From: Haloplasma contractile
GTDB lineage: Bacteria; Bacillota_I; Bacilli_A; Haloplasmatales; Haloplasmataceae
NCBI GenBank assembly: GCA_016841945.1
Contig: JAENYC010000012.1
Span: 26,454-90,453, forward strand
Direction of reading: 5' to 3'
DNA: 64,000 nt
Below the pieces are notes generated by a model that saw only the letters and a program-made list of their open reading frames with translations, was not told where the DNA came from and searched no databases. This document shows positions 37,533 to 46,035 of this stretch, one piece after another; the stretch's first letter is position 1; each line of letters opens with the position of its first letter. The translations under genes and the position numbers were made by a program.

Positions 37533-37889
37533 TTAATCATCATCAAACTCTAAAGCAACTGGTGATATCTCCTTCATTTCTACAACTATGTCTTGATTAC
37601 TTTCTAAAATTAATTTTAAGAGATTATTAAAATATTTAATTTCTTCATAAGACACCTGATACTTTTTGATAATAGTTTCTAGGGTTTCATTTTTTTCACT
37701 GTAATGTTCATACAATTGAATACTATTTTCTTTAGATAAAGGCAATAAAATCTTTTGACCTTTTAATAATTTTAATGATTCAAAATTATTTAATTTCTCA
37801 ATCACTTTAAAAGTACAATTGTATCTTTCGATTATTTTATAGATTGTATCACCAGGTTTTGTCTTGTATACACTACTCACTACATACAC
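37533..37889 (-). CDS. LysM-domain protein
   Basis: 118 residues. Residues ~8-50 form one LysM domain (YKTKPGDTIYKIIERYNCTF, LLKGQKILLP); ~60-105 look like a second, diverged LysM (HYSEKNETLETIIKKYQVSY). No signal peptide is visible, so it is either cytoplasmic, as some spore-associated LysM proteins are, or exported another way. It ends in an acidic tail. It faces a TPR gene that ends about 65 bases upstream. Confidence 0.75.
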   Translation of the reverse strand: MYVVSSVYKTKPGDTIYKIIERYNCTFKVIEKLNNFESLKLLKGQKILLPLSKENSIQLYEHYSEKNETLETIIKKYQVSYEEIKYFNNLLKLILESNQDIVVEMKEISPVALEFDDD

Positions 37890-37921
37890 AATCCCCTTTA
37901 TAATCTCTCTAATAATAGAAT

Positions 37922-37950
37922 ATGCCTAAGCAAGATTTTCGCTTAGGCAT
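37922..37950 (-). terminator. Hairpin downstream of the TPR gene at 37956
   Basis: ATGCCTAAGC / GCTTAGGCAT stem, nine-base loop; the T tract on the minus strand is interrupted, so termination may be partial and read into the LysM gene. Confidence 0.55.
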
Positions 37951-37955
37951 TAAAA

Positions 37956-38861
37956 TTAGTTTTTCTTAAATGTTTTTAGATAAATAGATGATTTTCTTAA
38001 ATCAATCAATTCTTCATCCTTTATCATATACTCAAATAATGAATGATTGATAGAAATGGCGTTATTTAAATCATCAATTGCCCTTTTATAATCTTTTATT
38101 AGAGCATAACAACATCCCCTATTATAATATAAAACAGCTGATTTAGGATGATAATTAATTCCCATTGTATATATTTCAATCGCTTTTTGATAATCCTTTC
38201 GATCATCCTTAAAAATAATCGCTAGATTTAAAAAAGCATAGGCATAATTTTTAGATTTCTCAATGGATAATAAATAATTATCTATACTCAAATCAATTAA
38301 ATTGAGCTTCCGATATACAACGCCATAATTAAAATACAATAAGTGATTATCAGTATTTAGTGTTTCTGCTTTTTTAAATAATGATAAAGCTTTTTTATTT
38401 TGGTCTAAACTTTCATATATAGAGCCTAAATTTAGATAAGCATAAAAATAATCAGGTTTAATCTCAATTACTCTTTCATAATGATAGATAGAAAGATTTG
38501 TTTCTTTCATCATGTCATATATATTAGCTAAGAAAAAATGAGCTTGATAATAATATTTATCTAACTCAATCGCTTCTTTATAAAAAGCAATCGCCTTATC
38601 ATATTGTTTAAGGTTATCAAAAATAGTTGCAAGTCCATAATAAGCAGCAGAATTTTCTTCATCAAAAGATAATACCTTTTCATAATAACTTTCAGCTTTA
38701 TCATAATCTTTTAATTCATCATATATAAGCGCAATATCTATCAATAAGCTAGAACAACCTATTACCATTTTTTCAGCTTCTAAATAATACTCAAGGGCAT
38801 CATGTAATTGTTTATTTTCATACGCTTTTTTTGCTTTTAATATTAAATTTTGAAATTTCAT
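37956..38861 (-). CDS. Tetratricopeptide repeat protein
   Basis: 301 residues with about eight TPR units, for example SAAYYGLATIFDNLKQYDKA, YYQAHFFLANIYDMMKETNL and AVLYYNRGCCYALIKDYKRA. No signal peptide or membrane segment. The ATG at 38861 (GGTGAT upstream) is used; an upstream in-frame ATG at 38906 lies inside the -35 box of the promoter and is rejected. Role unknown; probably a scaffold. Confidence 0.82.
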   Translation of the reverse strand: MKFQNLILKAKKAYENKQLHDALEYYLEAEKMVIGCSSLLIDIALIYDELKDYDKAESYYEKVLSFDEENSAAYYGLATIFDNLKQYDKAIAFYKEAIELDKYYYQAHFFLANIYDMMKETNLSIYHYERVIEIKPDYFYAYLNLGSIYESLDQNKKALSLFKKAETLNTDNHLLYFNYGVVYRKLNLIDLSIDNYLLSIEKSKNYAYAFLNLAIIFKDDRKDYQKAIEIYTMGINYHPKSAVLYYNRGCCYALIKDYKRAIDDLNNAISINHSLFEYMIKDEELIDLRKSSIYLKTFKKN

Positions 38862-38878
38862 ATAAATCACCAATTTCA

Positions 38879-38906
38879 ATATTAACCTAAAATTAGTATT
38901 TGTCAA
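38879..38906 (-). promoter_or_regulatory. Promoter of the TPR gene
   Basis: TTGACA, 16-base spacer, TAATAT on the minus strand. The remaining intergenic stretch 38907-39093 shows no gene or clear signal. Confidence 0.65.
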
Positions 38907-39093
38907 GATATAAACGGGATAGTTACTTGTGCATAAAATAATTATTTAATTTATCGCTTATCATAAGTATTATAAATTTATGCAAGAACAGACAAAACTA
39001 TTGTTTTATTTATGAATTTGTTTTATTATATAGTTGGATGAATTCATATTCATCTAAAGAGGGTATTTCTATATATATTACTTAATTTATTAT

Positions 39094-39121
39094 AAAAAGT
39101 CATAAATTTATATGACTTTTT
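39094..39121 (-). terminator. Terminator of the FAD-dependent oxidoreductase gene
   Basis: AAAAAGTCATA / TATGACTTTTT stem with a six-base loop, T residues on both sides. Confidence 0.75.
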
Positions 39122-39130
39122 TTATTTGTT

Positions 39131-40714
39131 TTATAATTTATATTTGTTAATAATCTTTTCTGCTACTTTTAACCCGTCTATAGCACTTGATGTAATACCA
39201 CCACTATATCCGGCACCTTCACCAGATGGATAAATCCCTTTTATATTAGCACTCTCTAATGTTTCTTTATCTCTTAATATTCTAATTGGAGAGGATGTTC
39301 TTGTTTCTACACCAGTTAGAATTGCTTCATCATAGCTAAAACCACGTAGTTTTTGGCCCATCGCTATAATCCCTTCCTTTAATGCTTTAGTAATCTTTTC
39401 ATCAAATAGAGTATTTAAATGGCATAGTTTATAACCAATGGTATAACTAGGTTTTACCCTACCTAATTTTGTTGTAGGGACATTATCAATGAAATCTCTA
39501 ACCAATTGAACAGGTGCATCGTAATTACTCCCACCAAGTATAAAAGCTTTTCTTTCTAAATCTTGTTGAAAATACATCCCTCCAAGTGGATGATCGCTTT
39601 TAAAATCTTTATGATTCACTGTACACACAAGTGCACTATTAGCATTTTCTTTATCCCTTTTATATTCACTCATTCCATTTACAACTACTGTGTTGTATTC
39701 GTTTGTACTTGGAACAACTACACCACCAGGACACATACAAAAAGTATAAACACTTTTTCCATTCGTTGCATGATAAGTCAGTTTATATTCAGCAGCCCCT
39801 AATTTAGGATAATTCCAATATTTTTTACCATACTGTGCTTTATTAATCATTATTTGTGGATGTTCAATGCGAAATCCAACCGCAAATGGTTTTTGTTTAA
39901 TTTCAACTCCTTTTTCATATAACATCTTAAAAGTATCTCTTGAACTATTACCAATTGCTAATATGACATCATCCACTTCTACTACCTTATCATTAATTTT
40001 TATCTTCTTTATTTTATCATTGTCTGCTATTATATCCTGTAATTTCGCATTAAAATGTATCTCTCCTCCATTGTCAATAATCGTTTCTCTTATATTTTTA
40101 ACAACATCAACTAAATAATCTGTTCCTATATGTGGATTATAATCCGTTAAGATATTTGATTTTGCACCATGGTCGACAAAAGTTTTTAAAATATACTGGA
40201 TTCTTATATCTTTAATACGTGTGGTTAATTTTCCATCAGAAAAAGTACCTGCTCCCCCTTCACCAAATTGAATGTTTGATTCGACATTTAGTTGTCCATT
40301 TTCCCAAAAATGTTTGACCGCTTCTTTTCTTCTAGAGACTTCATCCCCACGTTCAAATATAATCGGCCTAAACCCCATTTGTGATAAAAGTAACCCAGCA
40401 AACATACCAGAAGGTCCAAAACCAATAATAACAGGTCTATGATTTAATAATTTCTCTCCATAATTAGGAAGTTGATAAGTTTCTTTGGGCGCTTTTTTTA
40501 CTCTTTTTAAGACAACTTCTTCATTTCTTAAACTCACATCAATGACATAAACAAAATACAACTGAGACTTATTTCTTGCATCTAATGAACATCTCACAAT
40601 CTTACAATGAATCAATTCTTTGGGATTTATTTTTAGATATTGACATATTTTTTTATCTAGTTTATTTTCTTCAACTTTTACTCTAAGAGATGGTATCCTT
40701 AACAATTTCATCAC
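39131..40714 (-). CDS. FAD-dependent oxidoreductase (COG2509 type)
   Basis: 527 residues. After an N-terminal ~90-residue domain, an FAD-binding Rossmann fold appears (PVIIGFGPSGMFAGLLLSQM), followed by FGEGGAGTFSDGKLTTRIKD, DVILAIGNSSRDTFKM, TFCMCPGGVVVPSTNE and the C-terminal GIYPSGEGAGYSGGITSSAI. This is the uncharacterised COG2509 flavoprotein family. Substrate unknown. Its start overlaps the end of the GGDEF-EAL gene by 32 bases, so the two are coupled; the link with c-di-GMP is unexplained. Confidence 0.85.
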   Translation of the reverse strand: MMKLLRIPSLRVKVEENKLDKKICQYLKINPKELIHCKIVRCSLDARNKSQLYFVYVIDVSLRNEEVVLKRVKKAPKETYQLPNYGEKLLNHRPVIIGFGPSGMFAGLLLSQMGFRPIIFERGDEVSRRKEAVKHFWENGQLNVESNIQFGEGGAGTFSDGKLTTRIKDIRIQYILKTFVDHGAKSNILTDYNPHIGTDYLVDVVKNIRETIIDNGGEIHFNAKLQDIIADNDKIKKIKINDKVVEVDDVILAIGNSSRDTFKMLYEKGVEIKQKPFAVGFRIEHPQIMINKAQYGKKYWNYPKLGAAEYKLTYHATNGKSVYTFCMCPGGVVVPSTNEYNTVVVNGMSEYKRDKENANSALVCTVNHKDFKSDHPLGGMYFQQDLERKAFILGGSNYDAPVQLVRDFIDNVPTTKLGRVKPSYTIGYKLCHLNTLFDEKITKALKEGIIAMGQKLRGFSYDEAILTGVETRTSSPIRILRDKETLESANIKGIYPSGEGAGYSGGITSSAIDGLKVAEKIINKYKL

Positions 40715-42392
40715 ACTTTCTTAAATCATTCTCTAAAATATCATTGATATTTTTGGGTTTTGATAGATAATAACCTTGAATATAATGAACTCCTAATTTT
40801 CTAATAAACTCCATTTGATCCTTCGTTTCTACCCCCTCAATAATAATATCACAATCTATTTCCTTTGAATACTGAATCATACTTTTGATAAACAATTTAC
40901 ACTTATCATTATGAAATACATTTCCAATCATTCTCTTGTCTATCTTTATATGATCATAATTTAAATACGTTAAATTGCGAACAGAAGAAAAACCCATTCC
41001 ATAATCATCTAGATATATTTTTATTCCCAATGTTTGTAGTTTTTTTATCAAATCATTTAATTTTTTCTCATCCTTCACAAAATATTGTTCAGTTATTTCA
41101 ATGCCGATTCGACTACCATCTACTTTATGATTTTTCATATAATTTTTTATCAATGCAAAAACATCAATATATTCAGCTGTTTTAGGTGTTAAGTTAATGG
41201 TTATTCTAATATTAGATGGCAGCATATGATGATATTGTTTAATATCATGAAGAACTGTTTCAATTATTTTTTTCTCTAATAAGACGATCAAATGAGATTT
41301 TAAAGCAATATCAAATACCTTTTCTAAATTATACCTATCATCATAAAATAAAGCTTCTAAACAAATTATTTCCATATTTGTTATATCAAATATAGGTTGA
41401 TACCTAATTTTTAATAAATCCTTCTTTATTAATTGCTTGATATGATTCTCAATACTGTTCTCTTCTAATAACATTTGATAATAATTTTTATTAAAAAAAC
41501 AATAGTTATTAAATGATTCATTCTTCGCTCTATACATACTGATATCAGCGTATTTTAATAAAGTAGTAGGATTTGTACTATCTTTAGGATAAACAGATAT
41601 ACCAATACTTGGTGTGATTGAAATTTGATAGTGTTCATGTTGAAATGGTGTTTCAAATATATGATTTAATTGATTTATAATTCTTTCTAACTCTTTCTGT
41701 TTTGTAAGATAAGGAAAAACCATCGCAAATTCATCACCGGATAATCGATAAAAATCATATTCTTCCTTAATTTTTAATTCATTATTTATTCTAGATGAAA
41801 ATGATTTCAATATATAATCACCAAATAAATGACCAAAATTATCGTTAATTAACTTAAAACTATTTAAATCCATTATAAATAAAGCAAAAGGAACATGGTA
41901 ATTAATAAGAAAATGAATGTCTTTATTAAAATAATTACGATTTTTTAACTTTGTTATATGATCATAAAAAGCAAGGCGATGTAATTTTTTATCTTGTTCA
42001 ACTTGATTTGTGATATTTGTGATTAAGGCCAACCGTTTATCAGAGTTTTGATAACTACAAATTCCATGTTCTTTAATCCATATATATTCATCATCAACTT
42101 TATAGCGATAAATGACTTCATATGGTTTATGATGCTTACGTTTTTCATTAATTATTCTCATAACTTTTAATTTGTCTTGTAAATTAATTCGTCTATAAAA
42201 AGAATCTTTTGAAATTTCATTTTTCACATTTAATAATTTTTTTGCTTGCTTTGAAAATGAAATCTTTTGATCAGATATTATATAAATTCCATTTTGACTA
42301 CTTTCTATTACCTCAAGTAACCGCTCATTCATATCTTGATGATTCTCTTTTAGAAAATCAATGACAATTTTGGTATCTTTTTCTAAAACCAT
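40683..42392 (-). CDS. PAS-GGDEF-EAL protein (cyclic di-GMP metabolism)
   Basis: 569 residues, soluble. PAS-like region at ~20-130 (ESSQNGIYIISDQKISFSKQ, YIWIKEHGICSY), GGDEF domain at ~140-300 with the active-site loop written SGDEF (RLSGDEFAMVFP), which still fits active cyclases, and an EAL domain at ~310-560. The EAL residues look intact: LEALF, INLTPK, GIEITEQ, YLDDYGMGFSSVRNL, IKIDKRM, IIEGVETKDQ and IQGYYLSKP. It could make or degrade c-di-GMP. AGGTGAT precedes the ATG. Confidence 0.9.
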   Translation of the reverse strand: MVLEKDTKIVIDFLKENHQDMNERLLEVIESSQNGIYIISDQKISFSKQAKKLLNVKNEISKDSFYRRINLQDKLKVMRIINEKRKHHKPYEVIYRYKVDDEYIWIKEHGICSYQNSDKRLALITNITNQVEQDKKLHRLAFYDHITKLKNRNYFNKDIHFLINYHVPFALFIMDLNSFKLINDNFGHLFGDYILKSFSSRINNELKIKEEYDFYRLSGDEFAMVFPYLTKQKELERIINQLNHIFETPFQHEHYQISITPSIGISVYPKDSTNPTTLLKYADISMYRAKNESFNNYCFFNKNYYQMLLEENSIENHIKQLIKKDLLKIRYQPIFDITNMEIICLEALFYDDRYNLEKVFDIALKSHLIVLLEKKIIETVLHDIKQYHHMLPSNIRITINLTPKTAEYIDVFALIKNYMKNHKVDGSRIGIEITEQYFVKDEKKLNDLIKKLQTLGIKIYLDDYGMGFSSVRNLTYLNYDHIKIDKRMIGNVFHNDKCKLFIKSMIQYSKEIDCDIIIEGVETKDQMEFIRKLGVHYIQGYYLSKPKNINDILENDLRKCDEIVKDTIS

Positions 42393-42460
42393 TTAATCAC
42401 CTTCTTCAATTTATTATATCATAATATTTATACTCGCGAAGAATAATAAATTTATAATTA

Positions 42461-42489
42461 GTAAAAAAATCCAAGAGCACCTTGGATTT
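42461..42489 (-). terminator. Terminator of the split histidine kinase
   Basis: AAATCCAAG / CTTGGATTT stem with a five-base loop followed on the minus strand by seven T residues. Confidence 0.85.
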
Positions 42490-44174
42490 TAAATATATTT
42501 AACCAATACGATCTTAAACTGTTTAATGTCAACAGGTTTTGGTAAATAATCATTCATCCCTATCATTAAATATTCATTAATTTGATCTGAAAAAACATTT
42601 GCTGTTAAGGCAATAATAGGAATGTCTTGATAGCTTACTAAAGATCTAATAATTTTAGTCGCTTCAATTCCACTTAACTTAGGCATTTGAATATCCATTA
42701 TAATAAGGTCATATTTTTTATCCTTACACATATCTACTGCTTCAATTCCATCAGATGCAATATCTATATCTTTTTTATTAAATACAGAAAAGATTTCTTT
42801 CATAAAAATTTGATTAATCAAATTGTCTTCACAAACTAGGATTCGTTTATCTTGAATCTTTTCTGCAAACAATTCATGGGTAATTTCTTCTATATTTTCT
42901 GTTTCTTCCATTTTTTGTGTACTGATTCTAAATTTTGTTATAAAGGAAAAAATTGAACCAATATTTTCTTTACTTGTCACATTAATATCCCCGCCCATTA
43001 AGCGAATTAAATCACGGGCAATCGTAAGACCTAACCCCGTCCCGATTTGTAAATTATTTTGATTATCTATTTGCACAAATGGTATAAATATATTATCCAT
43101 TTGTTCCTTTGGAATACCAATACCAGTATCTATAATAGTGTATTCTAAAATCACAGCATCACTTGTATAACCAAATACTTCAACCTGTAACTTGACATTT
43201 CCTTCATCTGTAAATTTAATCGCATTAGAACATAAATTAATGATGACCTGTTTAAGTCTGGTACTATCGATATCTAGATACTTAGGTATTTGTGGGTCGA
43301 CATAATAAGTAAATTCTATATTCTTTTTCTCTGCTTGTATGGTTAATAAATTATAAATTTCCTTTATAATTTGAGTGAGTTGAGTTGGTTTTTCATGTAA
43401 TTCAAATTGATTAGATTCTATTTTTGACAAATCTAATATATCATTTACTTTTTGAAGCAAAATTTCCGAAGAATTTTGAATACTATTAAAATATTCCTCA
43501 ACTTTCTTTTGATTAACAAAACCAATTTTTTTAGTCAACTGAGTATAGCCAATAATAGAATTAAGAGGTGTTCTCATTTCATGAGACATATTCGCTAAGA
43601 ATATAGTTTTTGATTTATTTCCTTCTTGAGCTTTTACCAACTCATTTTTAATACTTTGAATAATATTTTCATAATTATTTTTATTGTATACACATATTTT
43701 TTTAAAGTCTTTTATAATCCTTGAAAACTCCACATAATCAGCTTGAGATTCATTGATAGAACTTAAGTAACTCAAATCTTTATCCTCTAAACACTCTACT
43801 TCATACAAAAATTTTTCAAAAGGTTTTTTAATAACTTGTATAACTTTTATATAAGATAAAACAAATAAAATAGCTAAAATAAACAATGAAACTCCTAAAG
43901 GAATGATTAAACTAGAGATAACCTCTTTTATGATATCTTGACGAGAAATTTGAGTAATAAAATAATAATCCTCACCTAATAATTCTACCTTTTCATAATA
44001 ACTAAAATTCTTATTTTCAAAAAAAGGAGTGAATCCTTTCACTTGATTAGATGGGATATCGACATAATTGGCATCATCAATGAATATTGCACCATCATTC
44101 ATATTCTGTATGATAAATTTAGATTCTATCATTTGCTCAATACATTCTCTACAGAAGAAATACACAAAACACAT
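42489..44174 (-). CDS. Hybrid histidine kinase, C-terminal part (separated by one stop codon)
   Basis: 561 codons. The first ~95 residues are the end of an extracytoplasmic sensor domain (GAIFIDDANYVDIPSNQ, LLGEDYYFITQISR), then a membrane helix (SLIIPLGVSLFILAILFVLS), HisKA with the phospho-acceptor His in ANMSHEMRTPLNSI, HATPase (NLCSNAIKFTDEG, DTGIGIP, GTGLGLTIARDLIRLMGG) and a receiver domain (VCEDNLINQIFM, LIIMDIQMPKLSGIEATKII, DYLPKPVDI). There is no ribosome site before its first ATG. It lies in the same frame as the sensor fragment upstream, separated by TAA and four codons. Confidence 0.8.
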   Translation of the reverse strand: MCFVYFFCRECIEQMIESKFIIQNMNDGAIFIDDANYVDIPSNQVKGFTPFFENKNFSYYEKVELLGEDYYFITQISRQDIIKEVISSLIIPLGVSLFILAILFVLSYIKVIQVIKKPFEKFLYEVECLEDKDLSYLSSINESQADYVEFSRIIKDFKKICVYNKNNYENIIQSIKNELVKAQEGNKSKTIFLANMSHEMRTPLNSIIGYTQLTKKIGFVNQKKVEEYFNSIQNSSEILLQKVNDILDLSKIESNQFELHEKPTQLTQIIKEIYNLLTIQAEKKNIEFTYYVDPQIPKYLDIDSTRLKQVIINLCSNAIKFTDEGNVKLQVEVFGYTSDAVILEYTIIDTGIGIPKEQMDNIFIPFVQIDNQNNLQIGTGLGLTIARDLIRLMGGDINVTSKENIGSIFSFITKFRISTQKMEETENIEEITHELFAEKIQDKRILVCEDNLINQIFMKEIFSVFNKKDIDIASDGIEAVDMCKDKKYDLIIMDIQMPKLSGIEATKIIRSLVSYQDIPIIALTANVFSDQINEYLMIGMNDYLPKPVDIKQFKIVLVKYI

Positions 44175-44186
44175 ATTATCACTATA

Positions 44187-44666
44187 TTAATAGAGAATAG
44201 TTAAATGATTAGGTAATAATTGATTAGATAGTATGAGTTGATTATGATGTTTAATATTGTTTAGTAAATTTAAATTTAAATCATCTATAGAAATGTCTTC
44301 TAATGCAAACTCAAAAGCTGCTTGATTGTTAATAATTAAAAAATTACTAAAATAGCGATTATCTTTAAATAATACTTCAAGTAACTGTTTTTCTGAATCC
44401 TTTAAAACTGGTTCATAAAAGTCTTCATTATTTATACCTACGTGCCTCATTAATAGGTTATTAATATGATTATTATAATATCTCACTTGAATAATATGTT
44501 CTTTTATTATATTTTGGTTATAGTAATTTGAGTTTTCCAATTCAGATTTTGTATGTTCATATATATTACGACTATTAATAATTAAAAATATTAAGAGAAA
44601 TACGATATAAATCGTAGCGATTAACATAAATATTGTTTTATTCATATGTTTATGAATGCTTTCCAT
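44187..44666 (-). CDS. Hybrid histidine kinase, N-terminal sensor fragment
   Basis: 159 residues: a short cytoplasmic start, one membrane helix (FMLIATIYIVFLLIFLIINS) and a helical extracytoplasmic region (NIIKEHIIQVRYYNNHINNL, FLIINNQAAFEFALEDISID), then TAA. GGAGTG precedes the ATG. Reading on past the TAA in the same frame gives Y-S-D-N and the kinase part, so this is the front half of one ~724-residue gene broken by a single nonsense codon (a CAA, GAA or AAA changed to TAA would do it). Confidence 0.75.
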   Translation of the reverse strand: MESIHKHMNKTIFMLIATIYIVFLLIFLIINSRNIYEHTKSELENSNYYNQNIIKEHIIQVRYYNNHINNLLMRHVGINNEDFYEPVLKDSEKQLLEVLFKDNRYFSNFLIINNQAAFEFALEDISIDDLNLNLLNNIKHHNQLILSNQLLPNHLTILY

Positions 44667-44693
44667 GTTTTTTCACTCCATATTTGATAATTA

Positions 44694-44733
44694 TTGACAG
44701 TTCATCTTTTATTATAACATCAAAATCTGTCAA
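44694..44733. promoter_or_regulatory. Inverted repeat upstream of the histidine kinase
   Basis: TTGACAG and CTGTCAA, 26 bases apart, flank a TATAAT on the minus strand. It may be an operator. The spacing excludes the TTGACA as the partner -35 box. Confidence 0.3.
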
Positions 44734-44836
44734 ATTTTGTCATTTTAAAGAAAAAAAATATATTTATCTTATAAAACGAATATACAAAACAAAAAAGTCT
44801 ATGATATAATAAGAATATTATATGGAGGTTATTATC

Positions 44837-45637
44837 ATGAATGAAACAAATCCTATTCCAAAAAAATTATTTTTGTTTGTTTTTTATTTTTTTTCTATGT
44901 ATATATTATCAACTATAATTGCAATACTTCTTTTTATAACATTAAGATATTTATTTCCTAATAATCCAAACAATAACACTTTTGCGATGACGATTACCAA
45001 TATCGTGATTTATTCTATTTTATCCTTTGTCATTTTATTTACTTTAGATCGTTATTTCGCTCATTACTTTAAAGATTTTAAAAAGAAGTTCCTATATTAT
45101 GTAGGGTTAGCGATTGCAGGTTGGATTTTCAATCTATTTTTAACTATTATTATTGAAATTATTATGCAGTTATTAGAATTTACATCTAGAGAAACACAGA
45201 ATCAAGAAGCAATAGTGGATTCTTTAAAATATCCACTATTAGCCATTCCGGTTATTATTTTTGGTGCGCCAATTGTTGAAGAAATCATCTTTAGAGGTAT
45301 TATCTTCAATTATGCAAGAAACCTTAAACTTCCTAAAAAATTAAATATAGTATTAGCTTTTATTCTCAGTTCCTCATTATTTGGTTTAATTCATGTGTTC
45401 ACAGCTTTTTTACAATCTCACGATTACACAGAACTGATACTTGGTATTCCCTATATTTCAGCTGGATTTGTATTAACATTGCTTTACTACTTAACCAACA
45501 ATATTTTTGTTCCAATGCTCATGCATTTTATTCAAAATTGTTTTTCGGTATTTCTTATATTGATATTACCCTATCTACCAATGGAACCACCAAGTAAAAT
45601 TGTCTATATCCTCAGTCAATTGATACCTTTTATATAA
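44837..45637 (+). CDS. CPBP-family intramembrane protease
   Basis: 266 residues with about eight membrane helices. The Abi/CPBP motifs are present: EEIIFRGIIFNYAR (motif 1, EExxxR), SSLFGLIHV (motif 2, FxxxH) and MLMHFIQN (motif 3, HxxxN). Family members include CAAX-type proteases and bacteriocin-immunity proteins; no bacteriocin gene is near. The ATG at 44837 has GGAGG seven bases upstream; an in-frame ATG at 44822 is rejected. Confidence 0.85.
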   Translation: MNETNPIPKKLFLFVFYFFSMYILSTIIAILLFITLRYLFPNNPNNNTFAMTITNIVIYSILSFVILFTLDRYFAHYFKDFKKKFLYYVGLAIAGWIFNLFLTIIIEIIMQLLEFTSRETQNQEAIVDSLKYPLLAIPVIIFGAPIVEEIIFRGIIFNYARNLKLPKKLNIVLAFILSSSLFGLIHVFTAFLQSHDYTELILGIPYISAGFVLTLLYYLTNNIFVPMLMHFIQNCFSVFLILILPYLPMEPPSKIVYILSQLIPFI

Positions 45638-45691
45638 TATTTAACAAGGTCCGTGCTAATTTGCTTAGTCCTTTTATCATTATTATTTTAC

Positions 45692-45713
45692 GGTTATAAT
45701 TTGGTTATAATTT
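45692..45713 (+). repeat. Tandem 11-base repeat containing two TATAAT boxes
   Basis: GGTTATAATTT occurs twice in direct succession upstream of the DUF1540 gene, giving two candidate -10 boxes. Neither has a good -35. Confidence 0.4.
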
Positions 45714-45763
45714 CATGTGATAATCATCTTCTAGGTCGTTAAACTAATAAAGAGGTGATTAAA

Positions 45764-45973
45764 ATGGAAATGAACCATACTCAAGAACATGTAAAAAATA
45801 AACATGTGCTTATTAACAAAAGTATCGGATGTACAGTTAGTGAATGTAAATATCACGCAGAACATGCTGATTTTTGTACACTAGATCATATTGAAGTGGT
45901 TAAACATGAAGGAAAAGCTGATAGTATTGCCTGTACTGATTGTGGTAGTTTTGAACCTAAAAAAGTGCATTAA
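45764..45973 (+). CDS. DUF1540 family protein
   Basis: 69 residues. Cys pattern GCTVSECKYH, DFCTLDHIEV and ACTDCGSF gives five Cys spaced as in DUF1540, a small Bacillota domain thought to bind metal. AGAGGTGA lies just upstream of the ATG at 45764; a GTG within that site is rejected. Single-gene unit with a shared terminator. Confidence 0.8.
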   Translation: MEMNHTQEHVKNKHVLINKSIGCTVSECKYHAEHADFCTLDHIEVVKHEGKADSIACTDCGSFEPKKVH

Positions 45974-45994
45974 TATGAAACCAATATTCATAAA

Positions 45995-46026
45995 AAAGGG
46001 TTTGTCTCTTAAGAGACAAACCCTTT
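45995..46026. terminator. Bidirectional terminator between the DUF1540 gene and nifJ
   Basis: Perfect 16-pair palindrome AAAGGGTTTGTCTCTT / AAGAGACAAACCCTTT. Confidence 0.85.
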
Positions 46027-46035
46027 ATTATTTAT

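Noticed and set aside
38907..39093. Small ORFs in the gap upstream of the TPR gene
   Set aside because: Frames are shorter than 20 codons and lack ribosome sites; no signal beyond the promoter at 38879-38906.
44702..44733. TTGACA near 44727 as the -35 box of the histidine kinase
   Set aside because: Only 11 bases separate it from the TATAAT, too few for a sigma-A promoter.
44837..45637. CPBP gene as bacteriocin immunity
   Set aside because: No bacteriocin or modification gene is near; the general CPBP protease call is safer.
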